Assembly: GCA_009843785.1 (NCBI GenBank)
Contig: VYCT01000304.1
Span: 1 to 33,920, forward strand
DNA from: Candidatus Poribacteria bacterium
Lineage (GTDB): Bacteria > Poribacteria > WGA-4E > WGA-3G
Length of the DNA stretch: 33,920 bases
Direction of reading: 5' to 3'
Shown here piece by piece: positions 8,090 through 18,160 of the stretch. The notes under the pieces are model-generated. The model saw only the letters and a list, made by a program, of their open reading frames with translations. It was not told the origin of the DNA and did no database searches. A program made the position numbers and the translations under genes. Each line of letters opens with the position of its first letter. Position 1 is the first letter of the stretch.

Positions 8090-8455
8090 CTACCAGACTA
8101 TGTGTTCAGGCTGCGGATAGCGAAATTTTCCCTGTCGCCACTCTCCATAGATGAGAAACACACCGAGAAAGTATAAACTGTAAAATGGAAGTGAGCGAAT
8201 ATGGCTAATTGTCACTATAAATTCCATGCGACTCATGTTTAGCCCGAGCCACCCGATTACTTTATCTGTATCCCAACCATTAAGCATATTTGGAATAAGA
8301 AAACTGGAATAAATCCATTCAAATATTTTATGAACAAGAAGCACCACACTGATAAGCATAAGACCGTTTGATCCCATCCGAAAAGATAAAAACAGCAGAA
8401 GCCCTACAAAAACCAAGTGTGCAGCAATATTTAAACCATAAAGAACATAAGTCAT
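8090..8455 (-). CDS. Small multi-spanning membrane protein, paralogue B
   Basis: The 121-residue protein shares its first nine residues and overall pattern with the gene at 7298-7645 (MTYVLYGLN, GL-LIS-LL, then FLGVFLIY-EWR-GKF). It likewise has about four membrane helices. AAAGGAG lies about 7 bases before the ATG. The final residues (PEHIVW) are absent from paralogue A. The stop codon TAG is the TAG of the GTAG that opens the ggttcggtt-type repeat at 8001-8093. The repeat therefore appears to have replaced the original gene end. No function can be assigned. The duplication suggests a lineage-specific family, possibly mobile or fast-evolving. Confidence 0.75.
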   Translation of the reverse strand: MTYVLYGLNIAAHLVFVGLLLFLSFRMGSNGLMLISVVLLVHKIFEWIYSSFLIPNMLNGWDTDKVIGWLGLNMSRMEFIVTISHIRSLPFYSLYFLGVFLIYGEWRQGKFRYPQPEHIVW

Positions 8456-8599
8456 CCAAAATCTCCTTTAAACACAAGTTTCGTTGTAACCGTGTCTTTG
8501 GCAAAAATTATACCACAAACCTGTTGACCATACCAGTTTGATCAGATTTTCACTTGTAGCAATGAACCTGCATTATTCTTTTTTCAGAATCAGATCTCC
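8456..8599. other. Short gap before the giant TPR gene end; nothing recognised
   Basis: This 144-base stretch separates the start of membrane paralogue B from the stop codon of the TPR gene. It holds the ribosome-binding sequence of paralogue B (AAAGGAG) and AT-rich sequence that probably contains its promoter. No convincing -35/-10 pair, terminator or repeat was seen. Confidence 0.4.
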
Positions 8600-11500
8600 C
8601 TAATGGGATTCAGGGTCAGCACTGCTGACTTTTAAATCTGTAAAGGGTTTTCCATTTGGGTCGGTAATCCGTAGGTAGAATTCCCACTTGACTTCCTCAT
8701 TGCAGACTTTGACGAGGATGCTATTTTTGCCGGACTTGAGCGTTAAAGGAATCGTATAACGGTCAATTCTGACACTATGGGCACCGGTGTTTGTGAACAC
8801 CTCTTCGCCGTTTAGAAAGACTGTCCCTTGGTCGTCGCTGTCAAAACGGATTTGTGCTTCGCGTTCATCGGGTGAGGTAACGGTCACAAACGCATAAGCG
8901 ACACGCCAATTGACATCCTGTCCGAGATCAATATAACCGTTTAGGGTTTCATCGGTGCTTCTTTGCCAACTTATCTGCCCGTCTACACCGTCGTACTTTG
9001 CGGTTGTGTCAATCTGTGTTGCGTCTTCTGCGATGTATGCCGTGTCGTAACCGATGCCTTTGGTATTGTCAAACGGACCGAGGATTAACCACTTATCTTC
9101 AGTGATAACGCCCGTTTTTTGAATATACGTTTTCGCTTTCTCCGGCATAGCATTTTCATGGCAGAACTCCGCCAATTTAAGATTGACATCCAATTGATCC
9201 GTCAGATTGTTCGGCGCGGTATTCACCAAAGTATCCAACATCTCAACGTAACGTTCTTTGTCGGTAGCATTCTTACCGGCTCGAGAAATCCATGAGGCTA
9301 ACCAGCGTACAAACGCCTCCTGTTCCATGGTGTTTAGGCGTTGTTTGAGCTGCACCAATGCATCTTCATACCGGTCATTGGCGACATACGCCTGCGCCAA
9401 CGTCTCGGTGTAACTTGCCCCGGACCCCATTTGCGATGCGCGTTCGGCGTATTCCAGTCCTTTTTCCGGCATGATACCTTTGTCAAGAATCTGCCTTGCA
9501 AGATTGCGATAGCCAGCAGGACTTTGTCGCCGATTTGCGTTTTTCTGTTGGATCGTTAGCCACTCGGTGTACGCCGCATCTGCTTTTTCAGCATCGCCTG
9601 CTGCTTTGTAGGCATCGCCTAACAATTCAAGCAAAGAAACACTTGTCCCCATTTTCGGTCTTAATTCTTCAAGGACAGCAACTCCCTTGTCTTTCTGATC
9701 CTTGTCGGCGTAAAGTTTCCAGATGCTCCGGATTGCGGCATCATGTTCGTACTCTTCAAGCGAAGCCTCTAATGCCTGACGATACACCGCTTCTGCTTCT
9801 GACAACCGATCTGCTTTTTCATGCGTTTGTGCCAACAAGTTGTACAGTTCATAAGAGGTCGGTTCAAGTTGAATCGCTTTTTGATATGCTGCAGCTGCCT
9901 GTGCTAACTGCTCAGTACCTGCAATAGCTACGATCTGACGGGTATAAGGCTCCAGTTTAGCATCCCCGACCAGTTTACCGTTGCTTTTATTGGATGACGC
10001 ATCAGAGATATGCCCTTCCATCTCTTCGTCAAATTCCCAGTAAGCGATTAAGTCAGGTTCGTCCCCTTTCAACCGAGCGTTCATGTTTGAGCGAATCTCA
10101 TGCTCTGTTAGGGCGACATCCCAGACAGACACCCGGTCAATCTGCCCTATAAACGAGGCATGCGTTACCCACTCTTCTTCATGAGAACCGCCGATTCGGA
10201 CTGGAAGACTGCTCTCATAAATGTTTTGATTCCGTCTAAAATCGTTGCTCCCGACCATAACACCATCAATATATATCTTTACGCTATTTTGTGAAGTATC
10301 AACCACACCTGCGACGTGGTGCCATTTGTTGAGCGTAATGGATCCCGGCGGTGAAAAGGCGAATTTTTCTGCCTCGCCCCTCGGCGATGCAGCGAATTGA
10401 ATCCGACCATCGTTGCGTAGCCAGAGTGCGTAGCTTCGATTGCTGATGTTAGGTGTCCGCTCGTCTCCTTTGTAAAGAATAGGCGTATACCTGTTCGGGA
10501 CATCGGTCGGTTTGATCCATGCGGTCACGGTTACCTGTTGACTGATATTGTTCAAAGCGGCACTATCGGCAATTTCCACGAAACTTCCGTTTCCAGGCAA
10601 GTCGAGTGCCGTATCTTCAACGACCTCATCCGTCTGCCGCTGCTTTTGAGAGAGATCCCCAATCTTTTTGTACCACTGTGCGTCATCGGGTTGGAGTTCA
10701 CTAATTTTCTGATATTGTGCGATGGCTTCGTCAACGTTATCGCTTAATTCGTAGTTTTCAGCGAGCGCAAAACGCGCATCAAGATCATCAGGGTTTTCCG
10801 CAACCTTCTGTAACTGCTCAGGAATTTGCTTTTCATGAAGGTTCCCTTCAGTGTAAGCTTGGCGTATACCCTTCTCCGCTATTTCTCGCATCTGGTCAAA
10901 TCTGGCGAGTCTCGCCATCTGTTTATATGCGTCAGCGGCTTCTTCATAGCGTTTCGCGCCGAGATAACTCTTCCCGAGGATTTCGTATACATACTCGTTC
11001 AGCGAAGAGAGCCCACCGCCCATCCGTGAGCTTGCAGCCTGTGTGTCTTCAGCAAACTTGACTGCGGATTCGTACAATTCACCCTCAGCACAGATAGAAG
11101 CGAGTGTCATGAGTAAAAAGATATCGAATTGTGCGCGCGGATTGGTAGAAACTGCTGTCTCACCTTGACTGAGCATCTCTTTTGCGAGTTCTGGTTGGTT
11201 GCTTTTTTGCAGGGCGGCAGCAGCATAGAAAAAACTGTTGAGGTTCCCCGGTTGTGCTTTGGAAAGTGCCTGATATGCTTCAGCCGCCTTCTCATGATCG
11301 CGTGCATTCCGATAAATTTCAGCCACCATTTCAAGAACAGCAGGGTTCTGTGCGTCCGTTTCAAGTTTGTTCTTAAAAATGGTTTCCAATTCCTCAAGTT
11401 TTCCCTGATTTTTATAGGCATTAATCAAGGTTTCGCGCGCCTTATCTCCACCCGACGTAATTTTGAGACCGGATGACCCTGTACTGATTGATACCCCTCC

Positions 11501-14500
11501 CATAGGGCTGGCTTGAGACTGGTTCTCGTAGAGTTCTATTGCCAAATCGTTATCGCCAACCTGTACGTATAGTCCCAGTAACTCGTTGGTGATGTTAGTT
11601 CGATAGTAGCTTTGTGTCGCCAGGTCCAAAGCCTTCTTATATGCCTCAATTGCTTTCTGAAATTCACCGGCGTTGCGGTAGTCTTGTGCGCGCTCTCGTT
11701 GCATCTCAAACGTTATCGTACCAGCCTCTTCCGCCTGCTTTAGCATCTCTTCTAATTTGCCTTGACGCTTGTAGACGCTCATGAGCTGCCGTTCAATACT
11801 TCGACGCTCGAACTGTTGTCCTGTGTATTGGATGGCATCCTTGAATGCCTTTTCAGCAGCATCCAGATCATCTTTACGGAGATAAAGTTGTCCCAATTGA
11901 CGATAGGCCTTTCCATCGCTGGGATTGCGTTCAACGGCTTTTTTATATGCCTCAATGGCATCGTCAACGCGGTCTTCGGCAGCATAAAGTTTCGCGAGGC
12001 GCGCATAGTGAACACCGTTCTCTGTGTCTACCTCGATGTATTGTTGCGCAAGTTCGAGTGCTTCGGGGGTTCTGTCAGCAGCTTGGTAGGCATCAACGAG
12101 TCCGTCTTGATACTTTGTGTTTTCGGGATCTTCGTCAAGTAAGGCTGCCCACGTATCTACCGCCCTATCGTGCTTATTTTGACGTGAATAGAGATTTGCG
12201 AGTTGTGCGCGTGATTCAAGGTCTTCGGGCATCACCTCTGCGAGCTTCTCGTAAATGTCTACCGCCTTTTTGACCTCGTTCTGTTGGACGTACTGTTGTG
12301 CTAACGTTCTTTGCATCCCGACATCAAACTTTTCCGTTGTTTCAGGCGTACGGGTTGTCTTCGCCAATCCGTCACGTCGCTGTTTGATTTGCATTAACTG
12401 TCGTTGTGCCTGTTCACGGGTCCACTGCTGCGTTGAGAAGTCATTAACGATTTCGGTAAAGAGAGCCTCAGCATCGTCCCACATCTCGTGTTGCATGTAT
12501 GTGTTGGCGATTTGTTCTTTATCATACACGCCGCGCCCCTGAAGTAGGCGGAACGTCCCCATCTTACGGAATGTGTCCTGCGCCTTCTCTTTCTCACCCT
12601 TTTTGGCGTAAGCCGTGCCAAGTTTTTGATAGGTTTCTGTCAGATGCCATGTATCTTGATGATTGATTTTCGCGATTGCCGACTCCAACAAACGCAGTTC
12701 ACGATCTCTGTCATTCGCGCCTCGGTAAGCATCGGCGAGATTGTTTAACCAGTGTGTGTCCACAGGCGTTGAATCATCGAGGAGTTTGTCAACGAGTGCG
12801 TCTGAACCTTCAAGGTCGTCCGCTGCAATCTTCATAGAAGCGACGAGATAGATGCGCAACGCGTCATCGGGTTTTTCATCAAGTTTTGCTTCATATTCGG
12901 TTAGCAATTCCTCTATCCGATCTGATGCTTTGTAGAACTCAGTGAGTTTTGATACCATATCCACTTGGATGTGTGGATTAGGCGATAGTGTTGTATCTTT
13001 TGCGTCCAGTTTTTCGCGTAGGAGCTGGATCGCCTTCTCACGATCCCCCGCAGCGACATAAGCGGAAGCCAATGCGGTATAGGAAGAAGTGTTGTTTGGC
13101 TGCACGGCAATAATTTTTTCGTAGAGCTCAATAGCGGCTTTAGGGTTATTGTTTTCGAGGGCCTGACGTGCCACGCCTTCTGCGAAAAAGTTGCTATAGC
13201 TCAACCCGACAGATGGAACGATCATATCCTTGGCGAGCGAAACGAGTTCATCAACTTTGCCAGCGGTAAAGAAAACGTCCATTACTTGGTAATAGTTGTA
13301 GCCGAGTGCGTTTGGATTCTCTTTGAGGAGTATCAGGTATTGCGCTGCCGCCTCCTTCGCCTTACCGCGGCGTTCTAACATCTGCGCGTATCGCTGTCGT
13401 GTCATAGAGTCCTGGGGACGCAGGGCAAGTGCTGCGTCAAAGGCTTCGGATGCTTTTTGCACTTGATTCGTCTGTTCATAGAAGGTTGCCAACCGGACTT
13501 GTGCCTGAAACGAATTCGGATCCTTCTGGGCAGCTGTGACCAACTGCGGTTCGCGTTCTCGCAATCCTTTTGCGCGCCCAGCGGTCTGTACGGCGCGTCG
13601 AAGGTCCCAGGAATACAATGTGCGTCCGTGTCGGTCGCGCTGGTTGACGAACTGCATTGCGCGTGCGGCGATACGTGCGGCATCCTGTCCGCGTCCTAAG
13701 TCCTCCAAATGTTGGCTTAAATCTACAAGGAAGTTCGGATCACGTTCACCGGTTGCGAGGGTCATCGCTTTTTTGGCAATAGCGATCGCGTATTGGGTGA
13801 GTCCGTTCTGTTGAAGCGTTCGCGAGAATTGATAAAGTTCCCGAGCTCCACTCGGTGAATTGAGTACCTTCGTCACCAATTCGCGTACAGCAACAGTATC
13901 GCCTGTCTGCACGGCAAGCTGGAGTGTGAGTTCATGGTACTGTTTGCGGTTTCGCGGATCCGCCTCAGCGAGTCCGGTAATTAATGTGAATGCTGCGGCG
14001 TGCTGTCCTGCTTGGATAGAGGCAAAAATTGTGTTGAGTTTGAGGGTAAGATCCTCAGGGAATTCCTTTTGAAGCGCGGCGAGTACGGCTTGTGCCTCGT
14101 CCCGCTGCCCTACCCACCAATAGCAATAACTAAGTGCCAGACTCGGATAGATCCGGTCTCTTCCTGTGGCACGCTCCAATTCAGCCTGCAATTTTTTGTA
14201 GAGTGCCTCCTGTTGATCGCGGGACCACAATTGGCTGAAAACCCGCTGGAGGAACTGTAAACGATTTTGATCGTAGTAAGTCGTCGGTGATGGATAATTT
14301 GTCTGTAGCGATGTGTAACCGGAGTAAGATTGATTTGCGTATGCTAATGTTGCGACGCGCCGTGCGTTTGTCGCTTGCGGTTTGGTGCGTTCAAAGAAGG
14401 TCCAGAACAGCGCAATCCCTTTGTCGGTCTGTCCCTCACGAATATAAGCAGTGGCGAGATTTTGATAGATATCCCGATACTGCCGCCATTGCTGCGATGC

Positions 14501-17500
14501 GTAGGGATTGGGTAACCCAACCCCTACACCGCTTGCTGGCAGTTGCGGATTCTGTGCTGACTGACGTTGTGGCGTTGAAAGCCCTGGTACTGGCATCTGT
14601 GTAAGGACTTTCTCGGCAGCATCTATTTTTCCCATCCGTGCGAGCGCACTCACAATCGTTGTGCCCGTATTGAGGTCAGACACCTCTGCATCTACCAGTT
14701 CTACGACCAGTTTCTCGGTACCTTCTTTCCGTCCCTGCCGATAGAAATCGCTTGCATATCGTGCGACATACCAGAGCCGTGCCTCAGGGACTAAAGCGGT
14801 GATTTCATCAAGATATTTTTTCAGCGTTTCATAACTGATGCCTTGCCCCATTAATCGGGTCAAGCGCGTTCCTTGATAGACAGGATCGTTGGGTGATGCG
14901 GCAATGAGCCGTTCAAGCGTTTCATTCGTCTTGTCGGTATTTTGAGTTAAGATATAAATTTGTGCTAACGTTTCGAGGCCCCTTATGTTTTTGGGATCGG
15001 CATCAACTTGTACTTCAAGCTGGTTGATGAGTGCCTCCAATTTTCGTTGCTGTTGCGCGATAGTTGTTATCTGGACGAGCGCGCCCGCTTGTGCCTCATC
15101 AAAGTCTGTCGGTATCCACTGGGTTTGGCGCCCCCCCTGGATCTGAACTGAGGGTCGCTGAATTCGAGAGGTGAGCGTTCGGGGTAGATTAAATCTATCT
15201 GTCCTGATTCCGGGAGGTCCCGATGTCGCGCGCGGTGCGTTTGTTATTGGGTTCTGTGTTGCATTTTGCGTCGGTTCCGGCATGTCAAGCACCGTTTGAA
15301 AAAGTGGATGTGCTCGGTCAAATTCGTTCATTTCGACGAATGCATCCGCCAACTGATAGAGTTCAATATGCGCGTTTGGGCCTGTTACCTTTTCCGCTGC
15401 ACGGTCAAGAACAGAAATCGCTTCATCCAACAGCCCGTGCTGAATCAATAAAGTTGCGAGTTTAATCTCTGCGTCAAAAGGTTGATTTTTGGTATGGAGG
15501 AGTTTCGTCCACGCCTGAATCGCCTCTTGTTCTCGCCCTACATCAAAGAGTAATTCACCGAGCCGTTGCCGATGCATAGGATTCGGTTGTGCCTTGACGA
15601 GTCGTTGTTGATAGGTGAGTGCGTCCTGTGTATCACCGAGATCCAGACTGATTTTGACGAGTTGTGCCAAGAGGTCCGGGTTATCGCGCTTCCGATCTAA
15701 AGCGCGTGCAAGTTGGAAACGTGCGTTAGGTAAGTCGCCCTCCATCTGATAGAGGTTCGCTAATGCAACGACGGCACCTATATCAGATGTGTTGGTTTTC
15801 GACATCTGTTTCAATTTTTCTTCCAACTCGCCGCGTCGCCCCAAGTCGTAATATAATTCAGAAAGCGGTTTGACAAAAGCGAGTTTATCACTGATGCTTC
15901 CGCTCAATTCCCAACACCGCCAGTACTGTTCAAGTGCCTGTCGGGGGTTTCCTGAAAGTTTGTAAATTTGAGCAAGTTCGGAACGGATGTTCGTCGATTC
16001 CGGTCGAAGCCGAATCGCCTGCTTGAAGCTGTCAATAGCCGTCTGGTAGTTTCCGGCTTGCTTCGCGATCAGTGCGAGCATCTGATGCCCTTCGGGATTG
16101 CGCGGGCTGTGGGCAATCGCTTGCCTCGCTGCGTCCGTAGCAGCAGCAAAATCCATAACTTCAAGATAGGAACGCGCGATGTTTGTATAGTATTCGCGTG
16201 CATTCGCGCCATCGACTTCAATCAGGTGTGTGTAGATAGCGTTTGCATCGTCACGCCGTCCCTGTAATGTGTAAACCTCAGCGATCCAACGGTTAACAAC
16301 AACGTCATTGGATTCGAGAGCCTTCGCCTTCATAAGCACTTCAAGCGCATAGGTGGTATTGCCGAGTTTGAGGTACATCTTAGCGAGCTGCTTGTACTGG
16401 ATGAAAGCATCCGCGGCTGCAATGTCTGGTTTTTCAAGTGCCGTTTCCAGAGCACCGATTTTTTCAACAAGTGTTCCTTGCCGCCGATAAATTTCGATGC
16501 GCTGGTTATCCATCTGTTCGGCGAAAAATTCGTTCGGTGCGAGTTTCGCGGCTTCAGTGTATTCCGTTAAGGCTTTGTCATAATCTTTGTTCTCCAGGAA
16601 TCGCTTCGCCAATGCCTCACGATAACGGTACACATCGGGTGCCAACTCAGCCGCTTTTCGGCTTGCAGCGATGGCTTCGGTTTGACTGTTTAGTACGCGT
16701 GCTTTGCTATCAAGCAGTTTCGCGAGGCGGTCATAGTTTTCAGCGACGGCTTTGTCGCCAGCAACCATGCGGTTCCATGTCTCCAAAGTTTTCGCACGAT
16801 CCCCTTCTCGGAAGTAAAATTCACCGAAATATTCAATATAATCCAGCTTATCGGGTGCCAGTGAAATCGCCTTTTGATATGCTGCGACGGCATCATCCAT
16901 CCATTCATGATTGGCGTAAATCTCGGCAAGGATAAGGTGCGTACTTGCGTTATCGGGGTCGCGCGCAAGCATCCGTTGATAGGTTGCTCTTGCTTTGTCT
17001 TCGTCATCCAATTGCAGGTATAGTTCGCCAAGTTCGCGGTAGATGCCAAAATCGTCGGGTTGTTGTTCGCTGAGGGATTCGTAGGCAGCCGCCGCTTCCT
17101 GAAACTTCTCAGCGTTGCGGAGTGCAGCGATTAAGTTCAAGCGGAGCGCAGTGTCTGTCGGTGCGAGTTCAAGTGCCTTTTGATAGGCATCAATCCCTTC
17201 GTCTAACTGTTGGTTTTCAATATGTGCCTCAGCCAGCAAACCGGTGAGTTCTGGATCGTTCGGTGTATTTTCAAGTTTTTCTTTATAGTGTGTGATTAAG
17301 CCTTCCCAGTTCCCGTCGGCGGCGTAAATGCCGATAATACGGTGTTGAAGATCCTTACGGAGCCAGTTTCCGGGTGCCGTCAACGCCAACGCGGCTTCGT
17401 AGGTTTGAATGGCTGCCTCGTAATCACTCTTTTCCTCGTGTATATTCCCGATCTCGCGGCGACTCAAGCAGACGCGATATGGATCGTCGGTTTTAAGTGC

Positions 17501-18160
17501 GATAATCGCTTCATGTTGCGCGATGGCTTGTTCGTAGAGTTGTTGTTCTCGGAAGAGGTCTGCGAGTTCAATACGGGAAAAGATGTTTTCTGGATCCAGT
17601 TCAGAGATTTTTGTCCATGCTGAGATTGCTTCGTCTACGCGGTCTCGGCTGAAATAGGCGCGTCCGAGTGCCTTGTAAATCGTCATCAATTCTTCAGGAG
17701 ATGCGGCCTGTGTCTGTTCTGATAATTCTGCGGCTTTTGTCAACTCTCGGATTGCGTCTTCATGCCGACGCAGGGTTGCGTACATCTGTCCCAAGGCGAA
17801 ATGGGGATAATAGTTGTTTGGTGCGAGTTCAACGGCACGTTGATATGCAGTAAGCGTCTCAGCATCTTTTCCGAGACGTTTGTGAATGTGTCCCAAGATC
17901 AGCTGGAGGTTTGAATCGTTGGGTTTGGCTTCTGCTTCTGCCTGATAATCGGCAACCATGGTATCTAAGCCAGCATCCTCAAGATAAAGTTGGTAGAGTC
18001 GGTCGAACGTACTTCCCTCTTTCGGGTTGCGACTGAGCATTAATTTGTAGCGTTCGACAACTTTTTCGTCTTGGGCAGAGGTGAGTGCAGGATAGTAGAA
18101 AGTGCAGGATAGTAGATAAAGTACACACGCGACGATTAAGCATTTTTCTTTTCTGAACAT
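8600..18160 (-). CDS. Giant exported TPR protein (3186 aa) with nested LamG domain and C-terminal beta-sandwich
   Basis: One unbroken frame spans 9.56 kb, with AAGGAG 6 bases before the ATG. The N-terminus is a secretion signal: a KEK start, a hydrophobic core, and likely cleavage after TSA at 27-29. A possible lipobox, LLSC, ends at C19. From about 30 to 2510 the protein is almost entirely TPR units (WxxLGxxY..AxxxYxxALxLxP pattern, dozens of them). A proline/glutamine-rich linker lies around 970-1020. A LamG/concanavalin-like domain occupies about 2516-2735 (VTAWIKP, WHHVAGVVD, KIYIDG, IDRVSVWD). TPRs resume at about 2740-3010. The last 165 residues form a carbohydrate-binding-like beta-sandwich (WLILGPFDN, RFDSDDQGTVFLNGEEVF). 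It probably acts outside the cytoplasmic membrane as a scaffold or adhesion protein. Partners are unknown. Confidence 0.9.
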   Translation of the reverse strand: MFRKEKCLIVACVLYLLSCTFYYPALTSAQDEKVVERYKLMLSRNPKEGSTFDRLYQLYLEDAGLDTMVADYQAEAEAKPNDSNLQLILGHIHKRLGKDAETLTAYQRAVELAPNNYYPHFALGQMYATLRRHEDAIRELTKAAELSEQTQAASPEELMTIYKALGRAYFSRDRVDEAISAWTKISELDPENIFSRIELADLFREQQLYEQAIAQHEAIIALKTDDPYRVCLSRREIGNIHEEKSDYEAAIQTYEAALALTAPGNWLRKDLQHRIIGIYAADGNWEGLITHYKEKLENTPNDPELTGLLAEAHIENQQLDEGIDAYQKALELAPTDTALRLNLIAALRNAEKFQEAAAAYESLSEQQPDDFGIYRELGELYLQLDDEDKARATYQRMLARDPDNASTHLILAEIYANHEWMDDAVAAYQKAISLAPDKLDYIEYFGEFYFREGDRAKTLETWNRMVAGDKAVAENYDRLAKLLDSKARVLNSQTEAIAASRKAAELAPDVYRYREALAKRFLENKDYDKALTEYTEAAKLAPNEFFAEQMDNQRIEIYRRQGTLVEKIGALETALEKPDIAAADAFIQYKQLAKMYLKLGNTTYALEVLMKAKALESNDVVVNRWIAEVYTLQGRRDDANAIYTHLIEVDGANAREYYTNIARSYLEVMDFAAATDAARQAIAHSPRNPEGHQMLALIAKQAGNYQTAIDSFKQAIRLRPESTNIRSELAQIYKLSGNPRQALEQYWRCWELSGSISDKLAFVKPLSELYYDLGRRGELEEKLKQMSKTNTSDIGAVVALANLYQMEGDLPNARFQLARALDRKRDNPDLLAQLVKISLDLGDTQDALTYQQRLVKAQPNPMHRQRLGELLFDVGREQEAIQAWTKLLHTKNQPFDAEIKLATLLIQHGLLDEAISVLDRAAEKVTGPNAHIELYQLADAFVEMNEFDRAHPLFQTVLDMPEPTQNATQNPITNAPRATSGPPGIRTDRFNLPRTLTSRIQRPSVQIQGGRQTQWIPTDFDEAQAGALVQITTIAQQQRKLEALINQLEVQVDADPKNIRGLETLAQIYILTQNTDKTNETLERLIAASPNDPVYQGTRLTRLMGQGISYETLKKYLDEITALVPEARLWYVARYASDFYRQGRKEGTEKLVVELVDAEVSDLNTGTTIVSALARMGKIDAAEKVLTQMPVPGLSTPQRQSAQNPQLPASGVGVGLPNPYASQQWRQYRDIYQNLATAYIREGQTDKGIALFWTFFERTKPQATNARRVATLAYANQSYSGYTSLQTNYPSPTTYYDQNRLQFLQRVFSQLWSRDQQEALYKKLQAELERATGRDRIYPSLALSYCYWWVGQRDEAQAVLAALQKEFPEDLTLKLNTIFASIQAGQHAAAFTLITGLAEADPRNRKQYHELTLQLAVQTGDTVAVRELVTKVLNSPSGARELYQFSRTLQQNGLTQYAIAIAKKAMTLATGERDPNFLVDLSQHLEDLGRGQDAARIAARAMQFVNQRDRHGRTLYSWDLRRAVQTAGRAKGLREREPQLVTAAQKDPNSFQAQVRLATFYEQTNQVQKASEAFDAALALRPQDSMTRQRYAQMLERRGKAKEAAAQYLILLKENPNALGYNYYQVMDVFFTAGKVDELVSLAKDMIVPSVGLSYSNFFAEGVARQALENNNPKAAIELYEKIIAVQPNNTSSYTALASAYVAAGDREKAIQLLREKLDAKDTTLSPNPHIQVDMVSKLTEFYKASDRIEELLTEYEAKLDEKPDDALRIYLVASMKIAADDLEGSDALVDKLLDDSTPVDTHWLNNLADAYRGANDRDRELRLLESAIAKINHQDTWHLTETYQKLGTAYAKKGEKEKAQDTFRKMGTFRLLQGRGVYDKEQIANTYMQHEMWDDAEALFTEIVNDFSTQQWTREQAQRQLMQIKQRRDGLAKTTRTPETTEKFDVGMQRTLAQQYVQQNEVKKAVDIYEKLAEVMPEDLESRAQLANLYSRQNKHDRAVDTWAALLDEDPENTKYQDGLVDAYQAADRTPEALELAQQYIEVDTENGVHYARLAKLYAAEDRVDDAIEAYKKAVERNPSDGKAYRQLGQLYLRKDDLDAAEKAFKDAIQYTGQQFERRSIERQLMSVYKRQGKLEEMLKQAEEAGTITFEMQRERAQDYRNAGEFQKAIEAYKKALDLATQSYYRTNITNELLGLYVQVGDNDLAIELYENQSQASPMGGVSISTGSSGLKITSGGDKARETLINAYKNQGKLEELETIFKNKLETDAQNPAVLEMVAEIYRNARDHEKAAEAYQALSKAQPGNLNSFFYAAAALQKSNQPELAKEMLSQGETAVSTNPRAQFDIFLLMTLASICAEGELYESAVKFAEDTQAASSRMGGGLSSLNEYVYEILGKSYLGAKRYEEAADAYKQMARLARFDQMREIAEKGIRQAYTEGNLHEKQIPEQLQKVAENPDDLDARFALAENYELSDNVDEAIAQYQKISELQPDDAQWYKKIGDLSQKQRQTDEVVEDTALDLPGNGSFVEIADSAALNNISQQVTVTAWIKPTDVPNRYTPILYKGDERTPNISNRSYALWLRNDGRIQFAASPRGEAEKFAFSPPGSITLNKWHHVAGVVDTSQNSVKIYIDGVMVGSNDFRRNQNIYESSLPVRIGGSHEEEWVTHASFIGQIDRVSVWDVALTEHEIRSNMNARLKGDEPDLIAYWEFDEEMEGHISDASSNKSNGKLVGDAKLEPYTRQIVAIAGTEQLAQAAAAYQKAIQLEPTSYELYNLLAQTHEKADRLSEAEAVYRQALEASLEEYEHDAAIRSIWKLYADKDQKDKGVAVLEELRPKMGTSVSLLELLGDAYKAAGDAEKADAAYTEWLTIQQKNANRRQSPAGYRNLARQILDKGIMPEKGLEYAERASQMGSGASYTETLAQAYVANDRYEDALVQLKQRLNTMEQEAFVRWLASWISRAGKNATDKERYVEMLDTLVNTAPNNLTDQLDVNLKLAEFCHENAMPEKAKTYIQKTGVITEDKWLILGPFDNTKGIGYDTAYIAEDATQIDTTAKYDGVDGQISWQRSTDETLNGYIDLGQDVNWRVAYAFVTVTSPDEREAQIRFDSDDQGTVFLNGEEVFTNTGAHSVRIDRYTIPLTLKSGKNSILVKVCNEEVKWEFYLRITDPNGKPFTDLKVSSADPESH

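Noticed and set aside
7890-8093. tRNA-like T-loop (ggttcggtt)
   Set aside because: No acceptor, D or anticodon stems fit. The string is one arm of a repeated palindrome.
10717-17853. Many antisense open frames of 60-165 codons opposite the TPR gene
   Set aside because: They are by-products of the codon bias of a long coding strand, with no ribosome sites or recognisable domains.
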